A stretch of 64,000 bases of DNA from CAVSVP01 sp963731125 (GTDB lineage: Bacteria; Pseudomonadota; Gammaproteobacteria; Competibacterales; Competibacteraceae): contig CAVSVP010000022.1 in assembly GCA_963731125.1 (NCBI GenBank), forward strand, positions 1 to 64,000. The letters are read 5' to 3'. A model generated the notes under the pieces. It was not told the DNA's origin and searched no databases. It saw nothing but the letters and a program-made list of their open reading frames with translations. Positions 35,380 to 45,011 of the stretch are shown here, piece after piece (the stretch's first letter is position 1; each line of letters opens with the position of its first letter). A program made the translations under genes and the position numbers.

Positions 35380-35844
35380 ATGAAAGGTGATGAAAAAGTC
35401 ATTGCATACCTGAACAAGGCCCTTAAGAACGAATTAACGACGGTTAACCAATATTTCTTACATTCTCGCATGCTCGACAATTGGGGCCTAAAAAAACTCG
35501 CCGAGCATGAGTACGACGAGTCCATCGACGAGATGAAACATGCCGATACCCTTATCCAGCGCATCTTGTTTTTAGAGGGACAACCCAAGATGCACAACCT
35601 GGAAAAGCTTTATATCGGCGAGAATGTGCCGGACATTTTGCGGTGCGACCTGAAAATGGAGGAACAGGCGCATCCCCTTTACAAGGAGGCCGTAGCCTAC
35701 TGCGAATCAGTGGGCGACTATGGAACCCGCGATATCCTGTCGGCCATTCTAAAAAGCGAGGAAGAACATATCGATTGGCTGGAAACTCAACTCGATCTTA
35801 TCGAGCGCATCGGGCTAGAAAATTATCAGCAGTCCCAGCTATAA
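35380..35844 (+). CDS. bfr: Bacterioferritin
   Basis: The 154-residue four-helix protein starts at ATG 35380 (MKGDEKVIAYLNKALKNELT). A GTG two codons upstream is in frame but less likely. Ferroxidase ligands are visible: Glu in LKNELTTVNQY, the YDESIDEMKHAD site (Glu and His), Glu in LKMEEQAHPLY and the EEEHIDWLE site. The usual heme-binding Met at about position 52 is present in DEMKHAD. It stores Fe(III) in 24-mers. It stands alone between the divergent mscS-like gene and prpB. Confidence 0.95.
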   Translation: MKGDEKVIAYLNKALKNELTTVNQYFLHSRMLDNWGLKKLAEHEYDESIDEMKHADTLIQRILFLEGQPKMHNLEKLYIGENVPDILRCDLKMEEQAHPLYKEAVAYCESVGDYGTRDILSAILKSEEEHIDWLETQLDLIERIGLENYQQSQL

Positions 35845-35990
35845 ACCCACTGTCCCCAGCGTTGGCCACGCGGGGCAGCAGCCTTTTTCGCAGTCTGGAT
35901 GGAGTGCAGCGAAATCCGGGGCCTGGAGACCTCTCGATCCTGGATTATGCTTTACTTCATTCAGGCTACCCTTTACCCTCACCGTGACGG

Positions 35991-36860
35991 CTATTGAACA
36001 TCATCGTCGTCTTCATAACCCAATAACTCGTAAAGCCGCGAACGCGATTGCATGGCCTCCAGAAGGGAGTGTTGGGAACCTTCGACACGAAGGCGCGCGA
36101 AACCATCCTCGATAGCCTTCATGGCAAGCCGCAACCCGGTTACCGGGTAGATGACTATATTATAGCCGAGTTCGCTGAGTTGTCGCCGGCTCAGCAACTT
36201 GGATTTACCGAACTCGGTCATATTTGCCAATAGCGGCACCTCGACCGTATTACGCATGGCTGCAAACTCCCGCTCATTCCGTAACGCTTCGGGAAAAATC
36301 ATATCGGCTCCGGCAGCCGCATAGACTTTAGCCCGCTCGATGGCATTCGCCAGTCCCTCGACGCTGCGCGCATCGGTGCGGGCAATGATCAGAAAGTTGG
36401 GATCAAGGCGCGCCTTGACCGCCGCCTGAATGTGCTGCACCATTTTGGTAGCCGAAACCAGGGCTTGGTAATCCAGGTGGCCGCAGCGCTTAGGTAGTCG
36501 CTGATCCTCCAGATGGCAGCCCGCCAGACCCAGCTGTTCCAGCTCCCGCACGGTGCGGGCAACGTTCACGGACGCGCCGAATCCGGTATCAATATCGATA
36601 ATGGCGGGCAGATTGGTCGTTCTGGCAATCTGATAGCCGCGCTGCGTCACTTCCGTCATGGTAGTCAGGCCGATATCCGGCAGCCCCAGTTCCGCCGCCA
36701 GCACGGCACCGGAAATGTAGATCCCATCGAAACCCTGGGCTTCGAACAGCATTGCCACCAGCGGTGCCATGGCGCCAGGGTAGCTCAGCAGGCGACCGGA
36801 TTGTAAATCGTTGCGCAGCCGCAAGCGTTTCTGGAAGGCGCTGGTGGTTACCTTGAGCAT
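35991..36860 (-). CDS. prpB: Methylisocitrate lyase
   Basis: The 289-residue enzyme belongs to the isocitrate lyase/PEP mutase superfamily. It has the catalytic loop KRCGHL, metal-binding DIDTGFG, LEDQRLPKRCGHL, ARTDA and ANMTEFGKS. It cleaves 2-methylisocitrate to succinate and pyruvate in propionate oxidation. Its ATG overlaps the prpD stop (TGATG), so the two are translationally coupled. prpC is not in the window. Confidence 0.93.
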   Translation of the reverse strand: MLKVTTSAFQKRLRLRNDLQSGRLLSYPGAMAPLVAMLFEAQGFDGIYISGAVLAAELGLPDIGLTTMTEVTQRGYQIARTTNLPAIIDIDTGFGASVNVARTVRELEQLGLAGCHLEDQRLPKRCGHLDYQALVSATKMVQHIQAAVKARLDPNFLIIARTDARSVEGLANAIERAKVYAAAGADMIFPEALRNEREFAAMRNTVEVPLLANMTEFGKSKLLSRRQLSELGYNIVIYPVTGLRLAMKAIEDGFARLRVEGSQHSLLEAMQSRSRLYELLGYEDDDDVQ

Positions 36861-38368
36861 CAGAAAATACCCCGTGTATCGCGTACCTTACCCAGTAAGC
36901 CATCCGCCTGAGCGGGTAGATTCAGTTCCCCCAGTTCGCCGAGGGTAAGTTCCGGTAACCGCCACACCGTGTTCAGAAACCGCTCCTGTTCCGGCTCGCT
37001 TACCACATCAGCCACCAACGTTCGAAACTTCCGCAGGTAGTCTGCGCTGGTAAAAGGCTTGGCACCCAATGGATGGGCATTGGCGACGGCAAGTTCATCC
37101 TGCAGTACCGTACCGTCGGCAAAGCGTACCTCCACCCGCGCGCCAAAGGCTTTTTCCCGAGGATCGGCCGCATGATAGCGGCGCGTCCACTGGGGATCTT
37201 CCACCGTGTGAATCTTCTGCCAGAGCGTGATGGTATCCGGCCGTCGCGCCCGTTCCGGCGCATAGGAATGAATATGATGCCAAGTACCGTCCTGCAAGGC
37301 CACCGCAAAAATATACATAATAGAATGATCCAGCGTTCCCCGGCTGGCCTGGGGATCCAGCTTTTGCGGATCATTCGCTCCGCTGCCGATCACAAAGTGC
37401 GTGTGATGACTGGTATGCAGAACGATTTCCTTGATTCCCCCGACATCGGCAATCCGGTGCCGCAGTCGAAAAGCGAGATCGATTAGGGCCTGGCTTTGAT
37501 ACTCAGCGGAATGTTCTTTAGGATACGTTTCTAAGATGGCCCGTTTGGGCTCACCCGGTTCCGGTAGAGACACCTGATATTCGGCGTCTGGACCGGCCAG
37601 CAACCGGGCGATTACGCTGTCCTCCCCTTCATAGATAGGGGACGGCGCCGTTTCGCCCCGCATTGCCCGGTCACTGGCTTCGATGGCCAGTTTGCCCGCA
37701 TGGGCAGGCGCATAAGCTTTCCAGCTGGAAATGGCTCCCTTGCGGGATTGCCGGGTAGTACAGGTGACATGCAGTGCCTGTTGAATCCCTTGATAAATCA
37801 CGTCGGTATTCAGATCCAGCAGAGCTCCTATACCGGCGGCTACTGCCGGTCCCAGATGGGCGATATGGTCGATCTTATGCTGATGCAGACAAATGCCCTT
37901 AACGAGAGCCGTCTGGATCTCATAGCCAGTGGCAATGGCACGTACCAAGGCCTTGCCAGCGCGGCCGCATTGCTGAGCCACGGCGATAAGAGGCGGAATG
38001 GTATCGGCAGGGTGGGAGTAATCGGCAGCCAAAAAAGTATCATGATAGTCCAGTTCGCGCACGGCCACGCCGTTGGCCCAAGCAGCCCACTCGGCACAAT
38101 AACGCTCCGTGGACGGCATGCCAAATACAGTGGCACCGCTTGAGCGGGGATGAGCAAGGGCCTGGGTGCGTGCATTAATCACCGGGCGGCGATGAATCGC
38201 CGCCAGCGCTACGCCGGCATTGTCGATAATACGCTGCATCTGTAGCACAGTGACCGTCCCCTCGACAGGGACAGGATCGGCGGCCACCTCGGCGAGTTTC
38301 CAGGCCAATTGCTCGGTTTTAGCCAATGGTGTCCTGGAAGGGTAGACGCGCACTGGGTGAATTTTCAT
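36860..38368 (-). CDS. prpD: 2-methylcitrate dehydratase
   Basis: The 502-residue MmgE/PrpD-family enzyme starts at ATG 38368 (MKIHPVRVYPSRTPLAKTEQ); the open frame continues upstream without a better start. Signatures are AAWANGVAVRELDYHDTFLA, SHPADTIPPLIAVAQQCG, LVKGICLHQHKIDHIAHLGP, QSRKGAISSWKAYAPAHAG and AEYQSQALIDLAFRL. It dehydrates 2-methylcitrate to 2-methylaconitate or 2-methylisocitrate precursors. It forms an operon with prpB and faces the TAXI binding-protein gene across 144 bp. Confidence 0.93.
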   Translation of the reverse strand: MKIHPVRVYPSRTPLAKTEQLAWKLAEVAADPVPVEGTVTVLQMQRIIDNAGVALAAIHRRPVINARTQALAHPRSSGATVFGMPSTERYCAEWAAWANGVAVRELDYHDTFLAADYSHPADTIPPLIAVAQQCGRAGKALVRAIATGYEIQTALVKGICLHQHKIDHIAHLGPAVAAGIGALLDLNTDVIYQGIQQALHVTCTTRQSRKGAISSWKAYAPAHAGKLAIEASDRAMRGETAPSPIYEGEDSVIARLLAGPDAEYQVSLPEPGEPKRAILETYPKEHSAEYQSQALIDLAFRLRHRIADVGGIKEIVLHTSHHTHFVIGSGANDPQKLDPQASRGTLDHSIMYIFAVALQDGTWHHIHSYAPERARRPDTITLWQKIHTVEDPQWTRRYHAADPREKAFGARVEVRFADGTVLQDELAVANAHPLGAKPFTSADYLRKFRTLVADVVSEPEQERFLNTVWRLPELTLGELGELNLPAQADGLLGKVRDTRGIF

Positions 38369-38512
38369 GGTTTCTGCCCTTGCACGGCTGACGGTGTTTG
38401 ATCTGGTACTGCCGGCTTTGCCGTTGGCTATGATTGTGTCATCAAATCTTGAGCGCACATTTCTGCCGAGACCCAATGTTACCATTAGCTGACTTTGGAG
38501 GAGGAAACAACG

Positions 38513-39544
38513 ATGCATTTCACATCGCACCAGCGGTTATTCTACATCACCATCGCCCTGTTGACCGCTGTGCTGTTACTGGCCCCGATTATGACTTCCC
38601 AAGCTCGAGAGCAACCCTATATACTGGCAACGGCAACGCCAGGCGGCACCTACTACCCCGTTGGCGTGGCCCTTGCGACCCTCATCAAGGTCAAACTGGC
38701 GCCTGAGTATGAGATCTCTCTGGCAGCGATCCGCTCGGCCGGGTCTCGAGAAAACCTTAGGTTGCTCCGCGACAATCAGGCACAGTTTGCGATATTACAG
38801 GGTCTGTATGGTGCTTGGGCCTGGCACGGCAATGGGCCAATGCAGGCTGCAGGCCCGCAGAAGAACCTGCGCGCAATCACCACCCTATGGCAGAACGTAG
38901 AGCATTTTACCGTCAATGCCAGCTTTGCCAAGACGGGGGCCATTACCGAGCTTAGCCATCTTCACGGAGAGAAATTTTCCATCGGCCAACAAAATTCGGG
39001 AACCGAAGGTTCGGGCCGTTACCTTCTCAACCATCTCGGCATAGACCCTGACAAGACTCTTGAGCTGGTCTATTTGGGCTATGGCCCAAGTGCCGAAGCC
39101 TTACGAAGCGGCACCATCAAAGGGATGAACACGCCGGGAGGCGTTCCCGTCACGGCGGTGTCTCAGGCCTTTGCCGCACTCCGCGACAAGCTGGTCATTC
39201 TTAGTTTTAGCGAAGAACAAATGCAACAAGTCAATAGCGAGTACAATCTGTGGCAGCGGTTTGTGATCCCCGCTAACACCTATGAGGGCCAGAAGAACGC
39301 AGTGGAAACCATTGCCCAGCCAAACTTTCTCGCCGTGCGCAGTGACGTCGACGCAGACACGGTTTATCTGATCACTAAAACGATCTACGAAAACCTGTCT
39401 TTTCTTAACAACGTTCATAAAGCCACTAAGACCATGGCACTGACCAAGGCACTGAATGTCTTACCTATGCCACTGCATCCCGGCGCCGCACGCTACTATA
39501 GGGAGGCGGGCATTGCCATTCCAGAAAAATTGGTTATTGAGTAA
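38513..39544 (+). CDS. TAXI-family TRAP transporter substrate-binding protein
   Basis: The 343-residue protein has a signal peptide (ITIALLTAVLLLAPIMTSQA) and TAXI-family motifs: ILATATPGGTYYPVGVALAT, AIRSAGSRENLRLLRDNQAQ, FAILQG, GQQNSGTEGSGRYLLNHLGI. A very strong GGAGGAGG precedes the ATG. No TRAP membrane subunits (DctQM or fused) are nearby, so its transporter is elsewhere or missing. Divergence from prpDB suggests it may bind a propionate-related or dicarboxylic acid (inference). Confidence 0.9.
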   Translation: MHFTSHQRLFYITIALLTAVLLLAPIMTSQAREQPYILATATPGGTYYPVGVALATLIKVKLAPEYEISLAAIRSAGSRENLRLLRDNQAQFAILQGLYGAWAWHGNGPMQAAGPQKNLRAITTLWQNVEHFTVNASFAKTGAITELSHLHGEKFSIGQQNSGTEGSGRYLLNHLGIDPDKTLELVYLGYGPSAEALRSGTIKGMNTPGGVPVTAVSQAFAALRDKLVILSFSEEQMQQVNSEYNLWQRFVIPANTYEGQKNAVETIAQPNFLAVRSDVDADTVYLITKTIYENLSFLNNVHKATKTMALTKALNVLPMPLHPGAARYYREAGIAIPEKLVIE

Positions 39545-39726
39545 CGCCGAATGGGAACAGCAACCTCTGTTGCCACAGACAAACCATGGTAATTGCAGTT
39601 GCGCGGCTTTTCTTCACCAATGGGCTCTGCTTCTCCCTTAACTAACGTTATCTCGATATCTACGCACCTACGTCTAAATTTACAGGGAGTACTTTCCATC
39701 AACGCAACCTTCGAAAGGAGATAGCC

Positions 39727-42471
39727 ATGCAAGACAGTTTCCAAGCACGTTCTCCCTTGTCACTTGATGACAGGGAGTACGAAATATATCGGCTCAATGC
39801 ACTCCAAAAGCATTGCGATTTAACCCGATTACCCTACTCGCTGAAAATTCTCCTGGAAAATCTGTTACGTTTCGAGGATGGTGAAAATATCACCAAAGAC
39901 GATATCTTGGCCCTTGCCAATTACGACTCTAAACAAGCCTCGGATAAGGAAATTGCCTTTACGCCCAGCCGGGTCATCATGCAAGATTTCACCGGCGTAC
40001 CCGCTATCGTCGATTTGGCCGCCATGCGCGACGCCATGACTCAGTTAGGTGGAGATCCCACCCGCATCAATCCTCTCGCACCTGCAGAGTTGGTTATCGA
40101 CCACTCGGTGATGGTGGATTATTTCGGCAATTCCAAGGCGCTGGAACAGAATGCTGCCGTGGAATTTGAGCGCAACCAGGAGCGTTATGCCTTTTTGCGT
40201 TGGGGCCAGCAGGCCTTTGACAATTTTCGGGTCGTGCCGCCGAGAACCGGAATTGTTCACCAGGTTAACTTGGAGTATCTAGCGCGAGTGGTCTTTGGTG
40301 AGGAAAAAGACGGGATATGGTATGCCTACCCCGATACGCTCGTCGGTACGGATTCCCATACTACCATGATTAATGGTTTGGGAGTGCTAGGCTGGGGCGT
40401 GGGCGGTATTGAAGCGGAAGCAGCCATGCTGGGGCAGCCGATTACCATGTTAATTCCGCAAGTCGTAGGCTTTAAACTCACCGGTCAATTACCCGAGGGT
40501 TCCACCGCCACCGATCTTGTGCTAACCGTGACGCAAATGCTGCGCGCCAAGGGTGTGGTTGGCAAATTCGTGGAGTTTTTCGGACCTGGCTTGGCTAATT
40601 TGCCCCTGGCCGATCGTGCCACCATCGCTAATATGGCCCCTGAATATGGAGCCACCTGCGGCATTTTCCCCATCGACAAGGAAACCCTGGTTTATCTGCG
40701 TCTAACGGGCCGTTCCGATGAGCAGATCGCGCTGGTGGAGGCTTATGCCCGTGCCCAAGGAATGTTTCATGACGAGCACACCCCTCAGGCCGAGTACAGC
40801 GACGTGCTGGAACTGGATATGGGCAACGTGGGTCCCAGTTTGGCAGGGCCTAAGCGTCCTCAGGATCGGGTTGATCTCGGGCAAGCCAAGCAGACGACGG
40901 AAAAGTATTTGCATATGTTTCAAGCCGAACGGGAAGGGCGGCCAACCAAGCGCCGGGCAATCGCCCGGCTGGAAGATGAAGGCGGCACCACCGCCATCGG
41001 CGCAGAGGAATCTCACCATACCGGCTGCGAGCCGGTGAGTTACCGGGGTGAAAACTTTACCTTACAGGACGGTGCCGTGGTCATTGCGGCTATAACCAGC
41101 TGCACCAACACCTCCAACCCGAGCGTGATCGTAGGCGCCGGTCTGCTGGCCCAGAAGGCCGTGGCTAAGGGTCTAAAAGTGAAGCCCTGGGTCAAAACCT
41201 CGCTGGCCCCCGGTTCTAAAGTCGTTACCGAATACCTCAAACAGGCGGCTCTATTACCGGCCCTAGAGCAACTGGGTTTTGACGTAGTCGGTTATGGCTG
41301 TACGACCTGCATCGGCAATTCCGGACCGCTACCGGAATCCATTAGCAAAGCGATCCATCAGGGCGAGTTAGCGGTCGCTTCAGTGCTATCGGGTAATCGC
41401 AATTTTGAGGGTCGCGTCCATCCTGAAGTGCGCATGAATTTCCTTGCCTCCCCGCCCCTGGTCGTGGCCTATGCCTTAGCCGGCACCATGAATGTTAACC
41501 TTCGTGAGGAACCGCTAGGGACTGACAGTCAAGGGCAGGCGGTTTATCTAAAAGATATTTGGCCCTCCCAACAGGAAGTCCAGCAAACCGTCGCCGGCAC
41601 CGTTTCCCAGACCATGTTCCGGCATAGCTATGCCAATGTTTTTCAGGGGGATGAACGCTGGGCGGCTATGCCCGTGCCCGAAGCCGGCCGTTATCAGTGG
41701 AATGACGCTTCCACTTATATTCAAAATCCGCCCTATTTCGTTGCCATGTCCCAGCAGCCGCAGGCCATCCAACCCATTCAAGGCGCCCGCGTGCTGGCTA
41801 TGCTGGGAGACTCCATTACCACCGATCATATTTCACCGGCCGGAGCGATTAAAGTCGACAGTCCGGCCGGTCGTTACCTCATCGAACAGGGCGTTGAATC
41901 GAAGGACTTTAATTCCTATGGTTCCCGGCGCGGCAACCATGAAGTGATGATGCGAGGCACCTTCGCTAATATCCGCCTGCGCAATGAACTGGCCCCGGGA
42001 ACGGAGGGAGGCTGGACACGTTATGTACCGGCTGATGAACAAATGTTCATTTACGATGCAGCCATGCGCTACAAAGCGGAAGGCGTATCGCTTTTGGTGA
42101 TCGCCGGTAAGGAATACGGTACCGGCTCAAGCCGTGACTGGGCTGCAAAAGGCACTCTTCTACTGGGGGTGCGGGCGGTCATCGCCGAAAGTTACGAACG
42201 CATTCATCGTTCCAATCTGGTGGGTATGGGGGTATTGCCCCTGCAGTTCCGGGAAGGAGAAAACCGCAAAAGCCTGGGCCTTTCCGGCAAAGAGGTCTAT
42301 GCCATCGAAGACCTTAAGACGGGTGCCAAGGTCGTTACGGTAATTGCTAAGGGCGAAGACGGTAACGAAATCCGCTTTCAGGCCCGGGTTCGCATCGACA
42401 CGCCAAAGGAATGGGAATATTACCAACACGGCGGAATTTTACACTACGTGTTGCGGGAACTGGCGGCATAA
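39727..42471 (+). CDS. acnA: Aconitate hydratase A
   Basis: The 914-residue protein has the usual length of the AcnA/IRP1 family. It carries the [4Fe-4S] Cys ligands: the first in AAITSCTNTSNPSVIVGAGL, and the CxxC pair in GYGCTTCIGNSGPLPE. Other landmarks are TDSHTTMINGLGVLGWGVGG, GSRRGNHEVMMRGTFANIRL and KEYGTGSSRDWAAKG. It isomerises citrate and isocitrate and can hydrate 2-methylaconitate (known for some AcnA). A good AAAGGAGAT precedes the ATG. A hairpin terminator follows at 42491. Confidence 0.96.
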   Translation: MQDSFQARSPLSLDDREYEIYRLNALQKHCDLTRLPYSLKILLENLLRFEDGENITKDDILALANYDSKQASDKEIAFTPSRVIMQDFTGVPAIVDLAAMRDAMTQLGGDPTRINPLAPAELVIDHSVMVDYFGNSKALEQNAAVEFERNQERYAFLRWGQQAFDNFRVVPPRTGIVHQVNLEYLARVVFGEEKDGIWYAYPDTLVGTDSHTTMINGLGVLGWGVGGIEAEAAMLGQPITMLIPQVVGFKLTGQLPEGSTATDLVLTVTQMLRAKGVVGKFVEFFGPGLANLPLADRATIANMAPEYGATCGIFPIDKETLVYLRLTGRSDEQIALVEAYARAQGMFHDEHTPQAEYSDVLELDMGNVGPSLAGPKRPQDRVDLGQAKQTTEKYLHMFQAEREGRPTKRRAIARLEDEGGTTAIGAEESHHTGCEPVSYRGENFTLQDGAVVIAAITSCTNTSNPSVIVGAGLLAQKAVAKGLKVKPWVKTSLAPGSKVVTEYLKQAALLPALEQLGFDVVGYGCTTCIGNSGPLPESISKAIHQGELAVASVLSGNRNFEGRVHPEVRMNFLASPPLVVAYALAGTMNVNLREEPLGTDSQGQAVYLKDIWPSQQEVQQTVAGTVSQTMFRHSYANVFQGDERWAAMPVPEAGRYQWNDASTYIQNPPYFVAMSQQPQAIQPIQGARVLAMLGDSITTDHISPAGAIKVDSPAGRYLIEQGVESKDFNSYGSRRGNHEVMMRGTFANIRLRNELAPGTEGGWTRYVPADEQMFIYDAAMRYKAEGVSLLVIAGKEYGTGSSRDWAAKGTLLLGVRAVIAESYERIHRSNLVGMGVLPLQFREGENRKSLGLSGKEVYAIEDLKTGAKVVTVIAKGEDGNEIRFQARVRIDTPKEWEYYQHGGILHYVLRELAA

Positions 42472-42490
42472 ACGCCGCACGACTCAGGAG

Positions 42491-42526
42491 GCGGGGCCGG
42501 CAGAGCCGGCTCCGCTGCAAGTTTTT
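42491..42526 (+). terminator. Rho-independent terminator of acnA
   Basis: GCGGGGCCGGC pairs with GCCGGCTCCGC (one G-U pair) around an AGA loop, followed after a few bases by TTTTT at 42522-42526. Confidence 0.75.
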
Positions 42527-42672
42527 AAGCAATTGCTTTACATGCGCAGGGCATTCGGTTTAATAAATCCTTCCGCGTCTTTTTGATTGTAGGCACTCGA
42601 TTATCTTCAAAGGTGGCAATGGTTTCATCGAAGGGGCTAGCATTAAACCGGCGGCCTAAGAGTCACATTGCC

Positions 42673-42699
42673 TTGGTAAGCCATTTATCGGCTTATAAT
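42673..42699 (+). promoter_or_regulatory. Possible sigma-70 promoter for the MGS-amidohydrolase gene
   Basis: TTGGTA at 42673-42678 and TATAAT at 42694-42699 are separated by 15 bp (short spacing). The gene starts about 215 bp downstream. The rest of the gap 42527-42915 shows no gene. Confidence 0.3.
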
Positions 42700-42915
42700 A
42701 AAGCGCTTGACGGTGCGACCGTTTTACAGCAGACATCAGGAGAATTTTTGCTGTGATTTATCCTTACGCCCAGCAACCATCCGAACGAAACTAGATTAAT
42801 GGAATGCAACGGCATTAACCATCTGTAATACAGTGAACTAATGACTAAAATGCCGAGTCCTATGCTGGCGAATCACGGCGAATGCAGTAATGGCGATTGA
42901 TAAACACGGAGCGAC

Positions 42916-44340
42916 ATGATGATGATTGACGATACCATCGAGATGCTGGCCTTTAATCTAAAGCTAGTAGGTAAAAAAACCAAGAAAAATGTTTTAATTA
43001 GTGCCGGCAAAAGGTCTGATAAAGAAAAGATGTTACCTGCTATCAAAAAGCTGAGCGCACTGGGTGTAACCCTTTTCGCAACTCACGGTACCAGTCGTTT
43101 TTTAGATGCTCATCAGGTTAAAAACCAGGAATTGTTTAAAATAGCAGAGAAAAAAGAACCGAATATCAAGTCGTTTCTTAGCGAAGACCGGTTTGATCTA
43201 GTCATTAATATACTGGTCGGAAATAATGACTATGACGAATCCACAGATAGTAATTTAATTAGAACCCTATGTATAGAAAACGGAATACCACTGATTACTG
43301 ATGCGGATGTGGCTTCTCTTACCATTGATAAGATGGAAAAAAAGCACAGTCGGGAAATCTTTCAATATAGGATAGCCGATGACACGACTCCATGGGACAT
43401 GAAAAAAGAATTTTTTCAACTCGTGACCAATAAAGGTGGATTTGCCTGTTATCATGCTCATTTCGATAAGGCTTATTTGGTTTCTATGGAAAATCTTAAG
43501 CTAAGTCAAATCGACATGCAGAAAAAGTGGGAGCTCTATAAATATCTTAAAGAAAACTACACCCACGACGATTTAGTGGAAAGGATTTCCAGAGGCGTGG
43601 AAAAAATGCGCCAACAGGGCGCCACCTACTGCAGAACCCATATCGACGCCGATAGCACCGTTAAGCTACTTCCTGTCAATGCAGCGCTAGAGGTTCGGGA
43701 AAGATATAAAGATCAGATAAAGTTAGAGATTGCGGTGCAACCCTTGCAAGGCGTCCTCGATGCAGCGTCAAGAGAATATTTCGTGCAGGCCTGCGAGCGG
43801 GCTGATATTGTCGGGGGCTTACCCTCTAGAGACCGGCCGACGCCAGAAAAACATCTTGACTTTATTATGCAGCTTGCAAAAGCGCTTGGAAAAAGACTTG
43901 ACGTTCATATCGATCAGGAAAATAATCCCGACGAAAATGAAGCAGAGTTACTCGCGCTTAAAACCATCGAACACGGGCTTGAGGGTCGGGTGTCTGGAGT
44001 CCACGCCATTTCTGTAGCCAGCAAATCCGAACGCGAGCAAGAACGTATCATCAAGTTGCTGAAGGCTGCCGGTGTTAGTGTAATTGTTTGTCCTTCAGCG
44101 GCCATTAGCATGAAGCAGTTGAATAAACAGGCTCCCCTACATAATTCTATTGCACCATTAACCAAACTGCTTGCTCATCAAATACCGGTATATTTAGGCG
44201 TTGATAATATTCACGACTTATTCATGCCGCTGGTGGATGGAGATATGTGGTTTGAGAGCCGGTTATTAATGGAAGCCTGCCGATACTATGACTTGGAAAA
44301 AGTGGCCACGATTGCATGTGACAAATCGGGTTTTCAATAA
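42916..44340 (+). CDS. Fusion of an MGS-like domain and an amidohydrolase
   Basis: The 474-residue protein has two parts. Residues about 20-150 form an MGS-like domain as in methylglyoxal synthase and the C-terminus of carbamoyl-phosphate synthase: NVLISAGKRSDKEKMLPAIK, GVTLFATHGTSRFLDAHQVK, DLVINILVG. Residues about 170-474 form a cytosine-deaminase-like amidohydrolase with metal ligands in ACYHAHFDKAYLV (HxH), CRTHIDADS, LDVHIDQENNPDENE and YLGVDNIHDLFMP (final Asp). The C-terminus stops soon after the last ligand and is shorter than usual. The MGS part may be an allosteric sensor for a nucleotide-linked ligand (inference). The substrate is unknown. The start could be any of three adjacent ATG codons. 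Confidence 0.82.
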   Translation: MMMIDDTIEMLAFNLKLVGKKTKKNVLISAGKRSDKEKMLPAIKKLSALGVTLFATHGTSRFLDAHQVKNQELFKIAEKKEPNIKSFLSEDRFDLVINILVGNNDYDESTDSNLIRTLCIENGIPLITDADVASLTIDKMEKKHSREIFQYRIADDTTPWDMKKEFFQLVTNKGGFACYHAHFDKAYLVSMENLKLSQIDMQKKWELYKYLKENYTHDDLVERISRGVEKMRQQGATYCRTHIDADSTVKLLPVNAALEVRERYKDQIKLEIAVQPLQGVLDAASREYFVQACERADIVGGLPSRDRPTPEKHLDFIMQLAKALGKRLDVHIDQENNPDENEAELLALKTIEHGLEGRVSGVHAISVASKSEREQERIIKLLKAAGVSVIVCPSAAISMKQLNKQAPLHNSIAPLTKLLAHQIPVYLGVDNIHDLFMPLVDGDMWFESRLLMEACRYYDLEKVATIACDKSGFQ

Positions 44341-44548
44341 AGGTGGCGGCATTGCTACTTTCCAATGGGCACAGTAAGGACCTCTGACTAATTTAATCAT
44401 CATCAGGAATAGGTTACGCAATATCTGCGACAGTGGCCGGTGCCGTAGTATGTTTACTCTAATTTCAATTGCTAAGCTAATCATATTTCAATAATCCTAG
44501 AAATCTTAACTGAGACAAACGGCTCAACTCCGGATAGGAAGACACCAC

Positions 44549-44941
44549 ATGGCGACGAAATCAAAAACAAATCTCAGCGATAAGCAAGCAGCTAACCGGG
44601 TTTTTAACTCCGCCAATCAAATTTGGTTAGCCGGCTTGGGTGCCTTTGCCAAAACGCAGGAAGAAGGCAGCAAATTCTTTGATGCTCTGGTCAAGGAAGG
44701 GGAAAAAGTGGAGGCCCGCACTAGGAAGGCGGCGGATGAGATGGTAGAGGAAATGAAAGGCAGAGTTGAAGAGGTTAGAGGCAAAGCCACTGAAAGATTG
44801 GATAAGCTCGAACAGGCATTTCAGGACCGCGTCGCCCGTGCCTTAAACCGCCTGGGTGTGCCCACCAACGACGATATTCAAGAGCTCTCCAGACGCGTCG
44901 AAGCCTTGCACGAAAGCATCAAGAAACTGCATGAGCAATGA
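44549..44941 (+). CDS. Phasin family protein (PHA granule-associated)
   Basis: The 130-residue protein is almost entirely helical, with alternating charged residues. It matches the PhaF/PhaI-like poly(hydroxyalkanoate) granule-associated family: RVFNSANQIWLAGLGAFAKT, QEEGSKFFDALVKEGEKVEA, then a long coiled coil (RVEEVRGKATERLDKLEQAF, QDRVARALNRLGVPTNDDIQ, ELSRRVEALHESI). It coats PHA granules and limits their size. A ribosome-binding site GGATAGGAAG precedes the ATG. No PHA synthase is in the window. Confidence 0.88.
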   Translation: MATKSKTNLSDKQAANRVFNSANQIWLAGLGAFAKTQEEGSKFFDALVKEGEKVEARTRKAADEMVEEMKGRVEEVRGKATERLDKLEQAFQDRVARALNRLGVPTNDDIQELSRRVEALHESIKKLHEQ

Positions 44942-45011
44942 TCCCCGGCCAATGATGTAAGCCAATGCAGCCGATACCCCTCGGGCACTCGGCAACTGTC
45001 AGCCGCTGTCC

